From Hyphomicrobiales bacterium (lineage in GTDB: Bacteria > Pseudomonadota > Alphaproteobacteria > Rhizobiales > Beijerinckiaceae), in NCBI GenBank assembly GCA_947455995.1, contig CANGQA010000002.1, positions 25,316-89,315 of the forward strand: 64,000 nt of DNA. The letters are read 5' to 3'. The notes under the pieces are model-generated. The model did no database searches, had not been told where the DNA came from, and was given only the letters and a program-made list of their open reading frames with translations. Shown here piece after piece: positions 47,967-57,006 of this stretch (the first letter of the stretch is position 1; every line of letters starts with the position of its first letter). Made by a program: the position numbers and the translations under genes.

Positions 47967-49226
47967 ATGTTCAAGACAATCGGGTTGATGAAAGGCACTG
48001 CCATTGCAGGGGCCGCTTTGATTTTTGGGCTTGGTTTGACGGGCGCATTTGCCCAAAACACTGTAAAGATTGGCGCGGTCTATCCGCTCAGCGGTAATGC
48101 CGCCAGTGCAGGTGCTTCGGCCAAAGCGGCAATCGAAGTGGCGGTTGATGTGATTAACAATGCCCATCCTGAATTGGGTGATTTGACCTTGGCCAGGGAT
48201 GCCGGCCTCCCCAACCTCAATGGCGCGAAGGTTGAAGTGGTGTTTGCCGATAATCAGGGCACACCTGCGGCCGGACAAAACCAGACATTGCGGTTGATTA
48301 CCGAAGAAAAGGTTCATGCCGTATTGGGCTCATACCAATCAGGCATCACTCTGACCGCAAGCGCGATCGCCGAGAAATACGGCATTCCGTTTCTCTCTCC
48401 TGAATCTGTGGCCGCCAACCTGACCGAGCGCGGCTTCAAATGGTTTTTCCGGACCACCCCTGTTGCCTCCGATATTGCCAAAATCTACATGGAATTCCTG
48501 ACGGAAATGAAGGCAAAAGGCACAAAGGTTGACCAGATTGCCATCGTCAACGAGAACACGGAATACGGCACGTCCATTGCCAAAGTGATCCGCGAGGCCG
48601 CGCAGGCCAATGGCCTCAATGTCGGTCTTGAAATTCCCTATTCCGCCAACACCACCGATGTGCAATCGCAGGTGTTGCAATTGAAAGACAAAAATCCAGA
48701 TTGCATCATCTTTGTCAGCTACACATCGGATGCGATCCTGTACATGAAAACCATGCAGGCGCTTGGCTATAAGCCGCCGATCCTGATCGGCGACAATTCC
48801 GGCTTTTCTGATGCGGCTTTTCTGAAAAGCGTCGGATCGATTGCCCAAGGCGCGATCAACCGTTCGGCATGGAGTGCAGGCAAGCCGGGCAGTGTCACAG
48901 ATCGTTTGAACGAAATGTACAAAAAGAAAACCGGTTATGATCTCGATGACAGTGCCGGCCGTGCCATGCAGGGCTTCTTTACTATGGTTGATGCGATCAA
49001 CCGTGCCGGTTCGACCGATCCCAACAAAATCCTGACCGCATTGAAGGCCACCGATTTGAAACCCAACCAGCTGATGATGGGCTATCGCGGTGTCAAATTT
49101 GACGAGAAGGGCAACAACATTCTCGCCTCGGCCTTGCTGATCCAGATCCAGGGCAGTGACTATGTGGCAGTCTGGCCCAAGGAGTCTGCAACAGCCCCGT
49201 TACAGATGCCTTATAAAGGCTGGTGA
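47967..49226 (+). CDS. Branched-chain amino-acid type ABC substrate-binding protein
   Basis: This 419-residue exported LivK-type protein has a signal peptide, residues 1-28 (GLGLTGAFAQ). VKIGAVYPLSGNAASAGASA then VFADNQGTPAAGQNQTLRLI is the Peripla_BP_6 start. An insert near residue 70 (PELGDLTLARDAGLPNLNG) is seen in a subgroup whose ligands are not always leucine. ATG 47967 is preferred because the signal peptide begins there. It heads the operon livKHMGF. Confidence 0.9.
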   Translation: MFKTIGLMKGTAIAGAALIFGLGLTGAFAQNTVKIGAVYPLSGNAASAGASAKAAIEVAVDVINNAHPELGDLTLARDAGLPNLNGAKVEVVFADNQGTPAAGQNQTLRLITEEKVHAVLGSYQSGITLTASAIAEKYGIPFLSPESVAANLTERGFKWFFRTTPVASDIAKIYMEFLTEMKAKGTKVDQIAIVNENTEYGTSIAKVIREAAQANGLNVGLEIPYSANTTDVQSQVLQLKDKNPDCIIFVSYTSDAILYMKTMQALGYKPPILIGDNSGFSDAAFLKSVGSIAQGAINRSAWSAGKPGSVTDRLNEMYKKKTGYDLDDSAGRAMQGFFTMVDAINRAGSTDPNKILTALKATDLKPNQLMMGYRGVKFDEKGNNILASALLIQIQGSDYVAVWPKESATAPLQMPYKGW

Positions 49227-49331
49227 CCTACGTCATCCAGCAGAGCATCCCGTGTTTGTTCCAGAAGCGCGGGGTGCAAAAGCCCGATTGTCTTTCAGGC
49301 TTTCAGGTGTGTGGTCTGCCCGACTGTCTTG

Positions 49332-49353
49332 GTCTTGCATAACAGAGCAAGAC
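49332..49353 (+). other. Hairpin between livK and livH
   Basis: GTCTTGC and GCAAGAC pair around an 8-base loop in the 158-base spacer, with no T-run. Such hairpins often stabilise the binding-protein mRNA so that it is made in excess. Confidence 0.5.
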
Positions 49354-49384
49354 AGGCGGCACCTAGAATGGATATCCTGATCCG

Positions 49385-50248
49385 ATGTCGATGTCTCTGC
49401 TTCAGGTTTTAATTGGCGGTTTGTTGCTTGGCGCGGTCTATGCCCTGTTTTCTTCAGGGCTGACGCTGATCTGGGGCATGATGAACGTTGTCAATTTTGC
49501 GCATGGCGATTTTGTGATGATCGCCATGTATATTGCTTTCATGGTGTGGAAGCTGCTGGGCGGCGGACCGTTTATGGCGATGCCGATTGCCGCCATGCTG
49601 CTGGCCACGCTGGGCATCATTGCCTATTTCGCGTTGGTCCGACATGTAATGAAAGGGCCGATGCTGGCGCAAATTCTAGGCACTTTCGGTCTGGCTCTGC
49701 TGTTGCGTTACGGCATGTTCTGGACCTTCGGTGCCAATTTCCAGTCTTTGCCAGAAAATTTGGTGGGCGGCACCTATGATCTCTGGGGAATCCGTATTCA
49801 AGCCTCACGGCTGCTTGCCGGCACACTGGCTATTATCCTGACCATTGCTCTGCATCTCATGCTGACCCGCACCTCGCTAGGTTCAAAAATGCTTGCGGTG
49901 GCTGAGGATGCCACAGCCGCGCAATTGATGGGGATCCGGCCCGACCGGATGCAAGCGATTGCCTGGGGCTTGGCCGCCGGATTAACCGGTATTGCAGGTG
50001 CGCTGATTGCAACGTTTTTCTATATCTCTCCCACGGTCGGTGAAACCCTGGCCATTATTGCCTTCGTTACGGTGTCACTTGGTGGCTTTGGCTCAATCAC
50101 CGGCGCTTTGGTGGCTGGCTTGCTGATCGGAGTGATCGAATCCCTGTCAGGTTATCTGATCGGCGCTGTCTACAAGGACATTGTTGTCTACACGATCTTC
50201 ATTGCGGTGTTGTGGTTTAGACCGCAGGGCTTGATGGGGAAAAACTGA
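49385..50248 (+). CDS. livH: Branched-chain ABC transporter permease LivH
   Basis: This 287-residue LivH-type permease has about eight helices. LLLGAVYALFSSGLTLIWGM is the first, NFAHGDFVMIAMY follows, and GSKMLAVAEDATAAQLMGI is the conserved cytoplasmic loop. GFGSITGALVAGLLIGVIES completes the pattern. It overlaps livM by one base. Confidence 0.92.
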   Translation: MSMSLLQVLIGGLLLGAVYALFSSGLTLIWGMMNVVNFAHGDFVMIAMYIAFMVWKLLGGGPFMAMPIAAMLLATLGIIAYFALVRHVMKGPMLAQILGTFGLALLLRYGMFWTFGANFQSLPENLVGGTYDLWGIRIQASRLLAGTLAIILTIALHLMLTRTSLGSKMLAVAEDATAAQLMGIRPDRMQAIAWGLAAGLTGIAGALIATFFYISPTVGETLAIIAFVTVSLGGFGSITGALVAGLLIGVIESLSGYLIGAVYKDIVVYTIFIAVLWFRPQGLMGKN

Positions 50249-51231
50249 TGAAGCGGTCTGTCTGGCTCCTGCTCATTTTAGCACTTGTTGTTGCCTATCC
50301 CCTGCTGTTTGCGACCCCGTTTCTGCAAAGGCTCGGGGCGCTGGTCTTGCTCTATGCCATCGCTGCTTCGGCATGGAATATTGTGGGCGGTTATGCCGGA
50401 CAGGTGTCGGTCGGGCATGTCGTCTTTTTCGGCTGTGGGGCTTATGCCTCAATGGCATTCTATACCCATTTCGGCTGGCCGCCTATTGCAGCGGTTCCGG
50501 TCGGTATGATGGCGAGCATCGGGATTGCCGCACTGATCGGAGTGCCGACACTGCGCCTGTCAGGCCATTATTTCTCGATGGCAACGATTGCGGTGGCCGA
50601 GCTGGCGCGCTTGATCGTGACCAATATCGAGGCTTTGGGAGCGGCCGTTGGCTTGAGCGGACCTGTGATGCCGCGGACTGTGTTCGACCTCTCTTTCACC
50701 TCGGCCTTGCCTTATTACTATCTGTTTCTTGCCGTGCTCCTGGTTGTGCTGGGTTTGACCTATTGGATGGAAAACAGCCGTATCGGTTTTTACCTGCGCG
50801 CCATCAAGGATAATGAGCGTGCTGCCCGCTCTCTGGGGGTGCAGGCCGGTCGTTACAAACTCTACGCCTATATGATCAGCGCCGGGCTGACGTCGGTTGC
50901 CGGTGCGCTTTATGCCACCATGTATGGATTTATCGATCCCGATAGCGGTTTGGGTATTCTCACCTCTGTCAAAATCCTGATTATGGCAGCTCTTGGTGGA
51001 GCGGGATTGCTTTTTGGCCCTCTCGTCGGGGCTGCTATTCTGGTGCCATTGGAGGAGATTTCCAACAATGTGCTCGGCGGTAAAGGGGCAGGCCTGACAT
51101 TTGTGGTCTATGGCGCCATTATCATGATCATTGCACGCTTTTATCCCAGCGGATTGCTGAGGCTGGTTCTTGATCGTCTGGCGGCTGCAAATTCTGCCTC
51201 ATCCGATAAAAAGGTGCGCGATGCTGCTTGA
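50248..51231 (+). CDS. livM: Branched-chain ABC transporter permease LivM
   Basis: This 327-residue LivM-type permease has about ten helices. ASAWNIVGGYAGQVSVGHVV is the family start, then LRAIKDNERAARSLGVQAGR in the cytoplasmic loop near residue 185. GGAGLLFGPLVGAAILVPLE near 250 is typical. Its end overlaps livG by 11 bases. Confidence 0.92.
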   Translation: MKRSVWLLLILALVVAYPLLFATPFLQRLGALVLLYAIAASAWNIVGGYAGQVSVGHVVFFGCGAYASMAFYTHFGWPPIAAVPVGMMASIGIAALIGVPTLRLSGHYFSMATIAVAELARLIVTNIEALGAAVGLSGPVMPRTVFDLSFTSALPYYYLFLAVLLVVLGLTYWMENSRIGFYLRAIKDNERAARSLGVQAGRYKLYAYMISAGLTSVAGALYATMYGFIDPDSGLGILTSVKILIMAALGGAGLLFGPLVGAAILVPLEEISNNVLGGKGAGLTFVVYGAIIMIIARFYPSGLLRLVLDRLAAANSASSDKKVRDAA

Positions 51232-51973
51232 AGCAATCAATGTCACAAAAACCTTTGGGGCCCTCACAGTTGTCAATGCTGTATCGGTGTCGCTGAACAA
51301 AGGTGATATTCTCGGGCTGATCGGTCCCAATGGTGCGGGCAAGTCGACTTTCTTCAATTGTCTGACCGGAGATCTGCTGCCGACTTCAGGCCAGGTGATC
51401 TTGAATGGCGAAGATGTCTCGGTGATGACGCCGGAGGAGCGTGCAGTCCGCGGTTTGGCGCGCAGCTTTCAGGTTCCCCAAACATTCGAGACGATGAGCG
51501 TGCTTGAAAATGTCATGATCGGGGCGTTCCTGCGGACTTCCGACACTGCCAAGGCACGCCGACGTGCTTATGAGATTCTGGATCTGGTGGGGCTGGTTGA
51601 TGTGTCGTCTGCAGTGGCAGGCAGTCTGGGTACGCCCGGTCGCAAGCGGTTGGAAATCGCCCGCGCCTTGGCGACGGATCCAGACATTTTGCTGCTTGAT
51701 GAAGCCATGGCGGGCCTGACTGCCACCGAGGTCAGACATGCCATCGAGCTTGTCCGTAAAATCCACCAAACCGGGATGACTTTGGTGATCGTCGAACACA
51801 TCATGGAAGTGATCATCTCACTGGCCCAACAGGTCATCGTCTTCCATCAAGGCCATCAAATCGCCCACGGTACACCGCAAGAGGTCACGCGCGATCCTGC
51901 TGTCGTTAGTGCCTATCTGGGCAAGCGTGCAGCAGCCAATGCCGCGCGCGGTTTCGCTGGAGACCCCGCATGA
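51221..51973 (+). CDS. livG: Branched-chain ABC transporter ATP-binding protein LivG
   Basis: This 250-residue ATPase has Walker A GPNGAGKST near residues 34-42, Walker B ILLLDEAMAGL, and the His switch VEHIMEV. The signature region reads LGTPGRKRLEIARAL, a subgroup variant of LSGGQ. ATG 51221 lies inside the end of livM; the frame further upstream is livM in another register. It overlaps livF by 4 bases. Confidence 0.92.
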   Translation: MLLEAINVTKTFGALTVVNAVSVSLNKGDILGLIGPNGAGKSTFFNCLTGDLLPTSGQVILNGEDVSVMTPEERAVRGLARSFQVPQTFETMSVLENVMIGAFLRTSDTAKARRRAYEILDLVGLVDVSSAVAGSLGTPGRKRLEIARALATDPDILLLDEAMAGLTATEVRHAIELVRKIHQTGMTLVIVEHIMEVIISLAQQVIVFHQGHQIAHGTPQEVTRDPAVVSAYLGKRAAANAARGFAGDPA

Positions 51974-52701
51974 GCAATCTTGAAACATCACAGCCGCTGT
52001 TGAGTATCAGCCATCTCGAAGTCAAATACGGCGATCTGATCGGTGTTGCCGATGTCTCGCTGGAAGTGGGACGCGGCCAGATCATCGCCTTGCTGGGCTC
52101 TAACGGTGCGGGAAAGACCACAACCCTGAATGCCATCGCCGGATTGATACCCGCCTCTTCAGGGCAGGTGGAATTTGCAGGCCATGATATTACCCACCAG
52201 CCTGCTTATGCGATTGTGTCACAAGGCTTGGCACTGTCGCCCGAAGGCTGGCGGCTTTTTGTCCAGCAAAGCGTTGAAAACAATCTGATGCTTGGAGCCA
52301 CGACGGTTGCTGATGCTGCGAAGAAATCAGATCTGCTGGATAAGGTCTATGGTATTTTTCCCAAACTGGCTGAACGCCGGACGCAACAAGCAGGCACGAT
52401 GTCGGGCGGGGAACGGCAAATGCTGGCGGTGGGCCGCGCTTTGATGAGTGATCCACAATTGCTATTGCTTGACGAGCCCAGTCTCGGCTTGGCCCCTGCC
52501 ATTGTTGAAAGCATGTATGATACGCTGATCGGATTGAACAAAGCCGGACTGACAATTCTGCTGGCTGAACAATCGGTCGAATTGGCGCTGGAAATTTCCA
52601 ACTACGCTTATGTGTTGCAGGTCGGGCGCAATGCGATGTCGGGCCCATCGGCTGCCTTGGCCAAAGATCCCAATGTCCAGAAGGTCTATCTTGGGCATTA
52701 A
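51970..52701 (+). CDS. livF: Branched-chain ABC transporter ATP-binding protein LivF
   Basis: This 243-residue ATPase has Walker A GSNGAGKTTT near residues 42-51, signature MSGGERQMLAVGRAL, Walker B LLLLDEPSLGLAP and AEQSVELAL as H-loop region (glutamine-type LivF). It overlaps livG by 4 bases (ATGA) and completes the importer; two further genes on the same strand follow within 34 bases. Confidence 0.93.
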   Translation: MSNLETSQPLLSISHLEVKYGDLIGVADVSLEVGRGQIIALLGSNGAGKTTTLNAIAGLIPASSGQVEFAGHDITHQPAYAIVSQGLALSPEGWRLFVQQSVENNLMLGATTVADAAKKSDLLDKVYGIFPKLAERRTQQAGTMSGGERQMLAVGRALMSDPQLLLLDEPSLGLAPAIVESMYDTLIGLNKAGLTILLAEQSVELALEISNYAYVLQVGRNAMSGPSAALAKDPNVQKVYLGH

Positions 52702-52734
52702 CTCCACATTGCTCCACCCAAGCGAGGTCCATGC

Positions 52735-53517
52735 ATGACAGTCCCCGCCGCATCGCCGCAACGCCTTACGGAAGCTGGCTATCACATCGAGATTGCCGTG
52801 CAGGGCTATCCGGGCAAAGCTGTGTGCCACGGTGGCCTTGGATGGTCTACTATTGCATTACTGCGCGGGCATGGGCGAGTGGTTTTGATTGACACCGGTG
52901 CGTTCGGCCAACGCCAATTGGTCATTGACAGACTGGCGGCCCATGGTTTGACACCTGCAGATGTCACCGATGTCGTGCTGACCCATTCACATTGGGATCA
53001 TTCGGTTAACTGGGTCATGTTCCCCAATGCGCGCGTGCTGATTGATGCTGATGAACTCGCCTGGTCGCTGAAAGAGCCTTGGGGAACGACCCCTGTGCCC
53101 GAGCTCTATGTGCGCGAGCTTGATCAATCCCCTCAACTTGTGCGTATCCATGCCGGCCAACAAATCCTGCCTGCCCTCACTGCGTATCATGCGCCCGGTC
53201 ATACGCCCGGCCATTTGATCTTTGTTCTCGAGGGGGCCGGACGCGATATAATATTTACCGGAGACGCTGCAAAAAACCGCGCCGAAATCCTCTCGAGAAG
53301 CGCAGATATGACCTATGATCAGGCGGTCAGTCGTTCGTCCATCGAGATGATCTGGGGGCTATGGCAGCAAAAACCCGGCACTATATTGGTCCCCGGCCAT
53401 GATGTGCCGATGATCTTGCAAGAGGGCATGCCGCTTTATATGGCTGATCGACAAGGCGGTATTGCAGCATGGTTTGATCATACGCTCGAGCAAACCAAAA
53501 TCTTCGATATCACTTGA
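52735..53517 (+). CDS. Metallo-beta-lactamase fold hydrolase
   Basis: This 260-residue protein has the metal motif THSHWDH (near residues 83-89), a second His in APGHTPGHL, Asp in FTGDAAKN and the last His in VPGHDVP. This is the hydrolase fold of lactonases and glyoxalase II. The substrate may be linked to the liv importer, since it starts 33 bases after livF. No signal peptide is visible, so it is cytoplasmic. Confidence 0.87.
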   Translation: MTVPAASPQRLTEAGYHIEIAVQGYPGKAVCHGGLGWSTIALLRGHGRVVLIDTGAFGQRQLVIDRLAAHGLTPADVTDVVLTHSHWDHSVNWVMFPNARVLIDADELAWSLKEPWGTTPVPELYVRELDQSPQLVRIHAGQQILPALTAYHAPGHTPGHLIFVLEGAGRDIIFTGDAAKNRAEILSRSADMTYDQAVSRSSIEMIWGLWQQKPGTILVPGHDVPMILQEGMPLYMADRQGGIAAWFDHTLEQTKIFDIT

Positions 53518-53536
53518 TTTCCTTGAGGCCGATGCA

Positions 53537-54457
53537 ATGGGGAGCGTGCCGATGGACAGGCTGAATTTTGCGTGTGTCTCGCGCAATTATTTCAACATGC
53601 CAATCTGGATTGCGCATGATACGGGTCTATTTTCCGAAGAAGGCCTTGCCGTCGCGATTGAGCATATCGAAAGTGTTGATGAAGTCACCGACAGGTTGCG
53701 CCAGGGCCATGCACAATTGGTTTACGGCATCAGCGAGCATGTGGTGTTGGACCATGAGGCCGGTGGCTCGCAACAGATCATCGGCGGCAATGTCAACCGT
53801 TTGCCCTTTTCGTTGATCAGTCAAAACACCATCAAAACCATCGCAGATTTGCGCGGAAAGATCATTGGCGTCTCCTCGCTCGAGGCAGGCAGTTCGTCTT
53901 TGATTATCGAGCTATTGAAACAGTCCGGATTGTCCTATCCAGGAGATTACCGGATGGAGGCTGTCGGCCCGATCCTCTCACGTTGGGAAAAATTACAATC
54001 AGGCGCGATTGATGCCGGATTGCAGGGGGCTCCACTCAACTATATCGCGATGGATCAGGGCTATCACAGCCTCTGTGAGCCTCGCCACATGATCCCCGAT
54101 TTCCAATTCACGTCATTGCATGTCAATCATGATTGGGCAGAAGCCCGTCATGACCTGATCATCCGTTTCATGCGCGCCTTCATCCGCGCCCACCAATGGT
54201 TTGGCAACCACCGCGATGGTGCTCGAGCCATTGCGATGGCCCGTACAGGCATCAGTGCCCATTATGCCGACCGGGCCTGGGATGACTATGTTGCAGACGC
54301 TATTTTCCCTGCTGATGGCAATACCAGCACCGAGGCTTTGCAGAGCCTGATCAATATCAGCGGGCTGATCAGAGCCATCCCCAACCGCATCAAAACCAGG
54401 GCCGACGACTACATCAACCGCCGCTACTGGCAGGAAGCGCTGTCGAGCTTGGGCTGA
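53537..54457 (+). CDS. NMT1/ThiY-like substrate-binding fold protein without signal peptide
   Basis: This protein of about 306 residues resembles NitT/TauT/ThiY-type binding proteins: FNMPIWIAHDTGLFSEEGL, LRQGHAQLVYGISEHVVL and TIADLRGKIIGVSSLEAGSS are the usual first-lobe features. No signal peptide or lipobox is seen, and no second permease/ATPase pair is near. It could be a cytoplasmic sensor or an enzyme like the THI5 family. ATG 53537 (GAGG before it) or ATG 53552 (GGGGAG before it) may be the start. It begins 19 bases after the hydrolase gene. Confidence 0.75.
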   Translation: MGSVPMDRLNFACVSRNYFNMPIWIAHDTGLFSEEGLAVAIEHIESVDEVTDRLRQGHAQLVYGISEHVVLDHEAGGSQQIIGGNVNRLPFSLISQNTIKTIADLRGKIIGVSSLEAGSSSLIIELLKQSGLSYPGDYRMEAVGPILSRWEKLQSGAIDAGLQGAPLNYIAMDQGYHSLCEPRHMIPDFQFTSLHVNHDWAEARHDLIIRFMRAFIRAHQWFGNHRDGARAIAMARTGISAHYADRAWDDYVADAIFPADGNTSTEALQSLINISGLIRAIPNRIKTRADDYINRRYWQEALSSLG

Positions 54458-54601
54458 GGGGAGATGGACCAGTCACGGTTTACCATTCAAGCGCACGATT
54501 GTATCAGGAAGGTGGGCGACAGGGACGGCAGATCGGCGAGATGGCTATCGGGATTGAGAAAAGCCTGCGTCACCGTCTTTACAGCCAAAGAGTGAAAACC
54601 G

Positions 54602-55237
54602 ATGTGCATCAATTTTGCGGCGACCAGAAATGCCGGTTGGGTTGTAAGCGAGTTTGGCACAGACTTGCCTGATGCCGGTCCGGTCGAGGTCTATCCGGGC
54701 TTCAACGGACCGCTGGTCGTCAAAAGCCGCCAGTCAGGTCGGGTCGCCTGCGGGTCTGCTCGTTTCGGTCTCATTCCTGCATGGGCGAAAGATGAAAAGG
54801 CCAGCCGCAATACCTATAATGCCCGCAGCGAAACCGTTGCCGATAAGCCCAGTTTCCGCCCGCCATGGCGGCAAGCCCAATACGGACTCCTGCTGGTCGA
54901 CCATTTTTATGAGCCCGATTATGAAACCGGCCGCTCCTTGCGCTGGAAGATTGGATTGGCCTCTGAAAGCCCTTTTGCCATCGCCAGCCTTTGGGAAAAG
55001 TGGATCTCACCTGCAACAGGCGAGGTTATCGTCAGCTTCACCATGCTGACTGTCAATGCCGACCAGCATCCGTTGATGAAACGCTTTCATAAGCCGGGCG
55101 ATGAAAAGCGGACGCCCGTGGTCATCAAGCCCGAACTGCATCAGGCTTGGCTTGATGCTTCGCCTGACCAGGCGATGGAGTTGATGCATTGGACCCATAT
55201 GCCGGAACTGGTCGCTTCCCCGCACCCCAGAATTTAG
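54602..55237 (+). CDS. SRAP-domain protein (YedK/HMCES-like)
   Basis: This 211-residue protein begins MC, giving the catalytic Cys2 that cross-links to abasic sites in single-stranded DNA. The other SRAP landmarks are NTYNARSET (Asn near residue 75), the glutamate in HFYEPDYETG near 102, and MKRFHKPGDEKRTPV near 160 with the active-site histidine. It protects abasic sites during replication. It stands alone, but a photolyase pair follows on the other strand. The 233-base gap after it (55238-55470) has no clear feature. Confidence 0.93.
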   Translation: MCINFAATRNAGWVVSEFGTDLPDAGPVEVYPGFNGPLVVKSRQSGRVACGSARFGLIPAWAKDEKASRNTYNARSETVADKPSFRPPWRQAQYGLLLVDHFYEPDYETGRSLRWKIGLASESPFAIASLWEKWISPATGEVIVSFTMLTVNADQHPLMKRFHKPGDEKRTPVVIKPELHQAWLDASPDQAMELMHWTHMPELVASPHPRI

Positions 55238-55470
55238 ACCTTGTTCCTAGCCGAGGTTGGGATCAGTCCCAGTTCGGATGTACACTTTCAGCCCTTCCAA
55301 TCTTGACGATCCCTGCCAAAGGCATCGGGTCTCAATTCTATTTACACTGCTGACGCTCACAACGGATAACTTAATCCCGCAGTTTTGGTCCTATCTGAGA
55401 CTTTCAGGATAAAAGGCGATCAGAATAAGGACAAACCATTCTCCGTTGCCTTGCCTGGAGCCCGATGACT

Positions 55471-57006
55471 TTAAAGGTCCAAAGAGAGTTGTTCCGTTCC
55501 ACCATTTTTTGGTTTCGCATTTGATTTTTTCACAGTTGCAGCTGTGCCCGATTTGCGGCTGCCGTGCTTTGCAACAATCTTGCGGGCCGCGTCCTTATGC
55601 TCCGCTCCTTTGCGCAAAGCATAGAGCGCATCCTTTGCCGCCTTTGCAGCAAAGGCGTGATCGACAATCGTTGGCGGGTAGGCAAGCGTGGATGCGCCCG
55701 GCCATTTCCAAGGCTCGTGGATGAAGGCATCCGGCACGCCAGAAAGCTCGGGCACAAAACGGCGCACGAAGGCTCCTGTTGGGTCCTGATCCAGACCCTG
55801 TTTGACGGGGTTGTAAACGCGCATCGTATTGATGCCGGTGGTTCCTGATTGCATTTGCACTTGCGACCAATGGATGCCGGGCTCGTAATCGACAAATTGC
55901 CGCGCCAGATAAAGGCCGCTGGCACGCCACGGCAGCCAGAGATCATAGCTGGCAAAAGACATCAGCATGGCCCGCATGCGGAAATTGATCCAGCCGTGCT
56001 GGTCAAGTGCGCGCATGCAGGCGTCGATGAAGGGGAAACCTGTTTGCCCCGTGCACCATGCGGCCAGTTTGGCCTCATCGGCCAGATCGGGGCGGACGCC
56101 GTCATAGCCGCGATGGAGGTTTTGGAATTCAAGTCGTGGTTCGTCCTCCAGTTTCTGCATGAAGTGGCAATGCCAGTGCAGGCGTCCCATGAAGGAAATC
56201 AGCGATGCCCGCCAGTTTTTCGATGCCGGATCATTGAGGTGTTTGATCGACCGAATGCGGTTGACGGTCGCTTGTGCCACCTCACGCATCGAGATCGTGC
56301 CCCACGTCAGATGCGGCGACAGGCGCGAGCAGGCGTCAAAAGCCGTGACTGGGCTGGACATTCTGAAACGGTAATCCCGCCCGCGTTTATCCAGAAAACT
56401 TTCAAGCGTTGCCAATGCTGCCGCCCGCCCGCCGCGTTGTCTGCGGGGGCAGGGATCCGGCTGCAGGCCCAATTCAGATAAGCTCGGGATGTGATGCGGC
56501 CGATCCTCCGCAATCGGGATCAATGCCTTGGGCGGCGCGGTGATGGGTTCGGCCATGTCGCTATCCCATGCATTGGCCCAGCCATCGCGGGATGGAAGAC
56601 GCCGGATAACGCCGAACTGGCGCGGTTCGTGCCATGCTATGCCCTGTTCCCGCGCCCAGGCGCCCACAGCCAGATCGCGCGCAAAAGTCCAGCCGTTACC
56701 GGTCTCCTCATGGCTCCAAAGGCTGGCTATGCCGTGGCGCTGGTGGATGTCGCGGAAAATAGTGACAGCATCGCCCGCCATGATGCACAGCGGTTGGCCA
56801 AGCGCGGCCAGATCACTGCGAAGCTCTTCAAGGCTCTCGGCTACAAAGGCCCATTGCCGCGCCGAGGCATCGGGCTGTGTCCAGAAATCCGGTTCAACAA
56901 TATAAAGAGGCAGCACAGGCCCAAGCCTTGCCGCCATCGCCAGCGGACGGTGATCGGCCACACGCAGATCACGCTTGAACCAGACAATGTTGAGCGGGGC
57001 GGTCAT
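55471..57006 (-). CDS. DNA photolyase / cryptochrome family protein
   Basis: This 511-residue protein starts with the antenna Rossmann domain (LNIVWFKRDLRVADHRPLAM) and continues to the helical FAD-binding domain (residues about 220-470). GRLHWHCHFMQKLEDEP, FPFIDACMRALDQHGWINFR and QSGTTGINTMRVYNP are typical of a proteobacterial group annotated as cryptochrome or deoxyribodipyrimidine photolyase. The basic tail (KKSNAKPKNGG) is disordered. ATG 57006 overlaps the stop of the upstream gene (ATGA); the frame is open to 57276 without similarity. Repair versus signalling cannot be decided. Confidence 0.88.
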   Translation of the reverse strand: MTAPLNIVWFKRDLRVADHRPLAMAARLGPVLPLYIVEPDFWTQPDASARQWAFVAESLEELRSDLAALGQPLCIMAGDAVTIFRDIHQRHGIASLWSHEETGNGWTFARDLAVGAWAREQGIAWHEPRQFGVIRRLPSRDGWANAWDSDMAEPITAPPKALIPIAEDRPHHIPSLSELGLQPDPCPRRQRGGRAAALATLESFLDKRGRDYRFRMSSPVTAFDACSRLSPHLTWGTISMREVAQATVNRIRSIKHLNDPASKNWRASLISFMGRLHWHCHFMQKLEDEPRLEFQNLHRGYDGVRPDLADEAKLAAWCTGQTGFPFIDACMRALDQHGWINFRMRAMLMSFASYDLWLPWRASGLYLARQFVDYEPGIHWSQVQMQSGTTGINTMRVYNPVKQGLDQDPTGAFVRRFVPELSGVPDAFIHEPWKWPGASTLAYPPTIVDHAFAAKAAKDALYALRKGAEHKDAARKIVAKHGSRKSGTAATVKKSNAKPKNGGTEQLSLDL

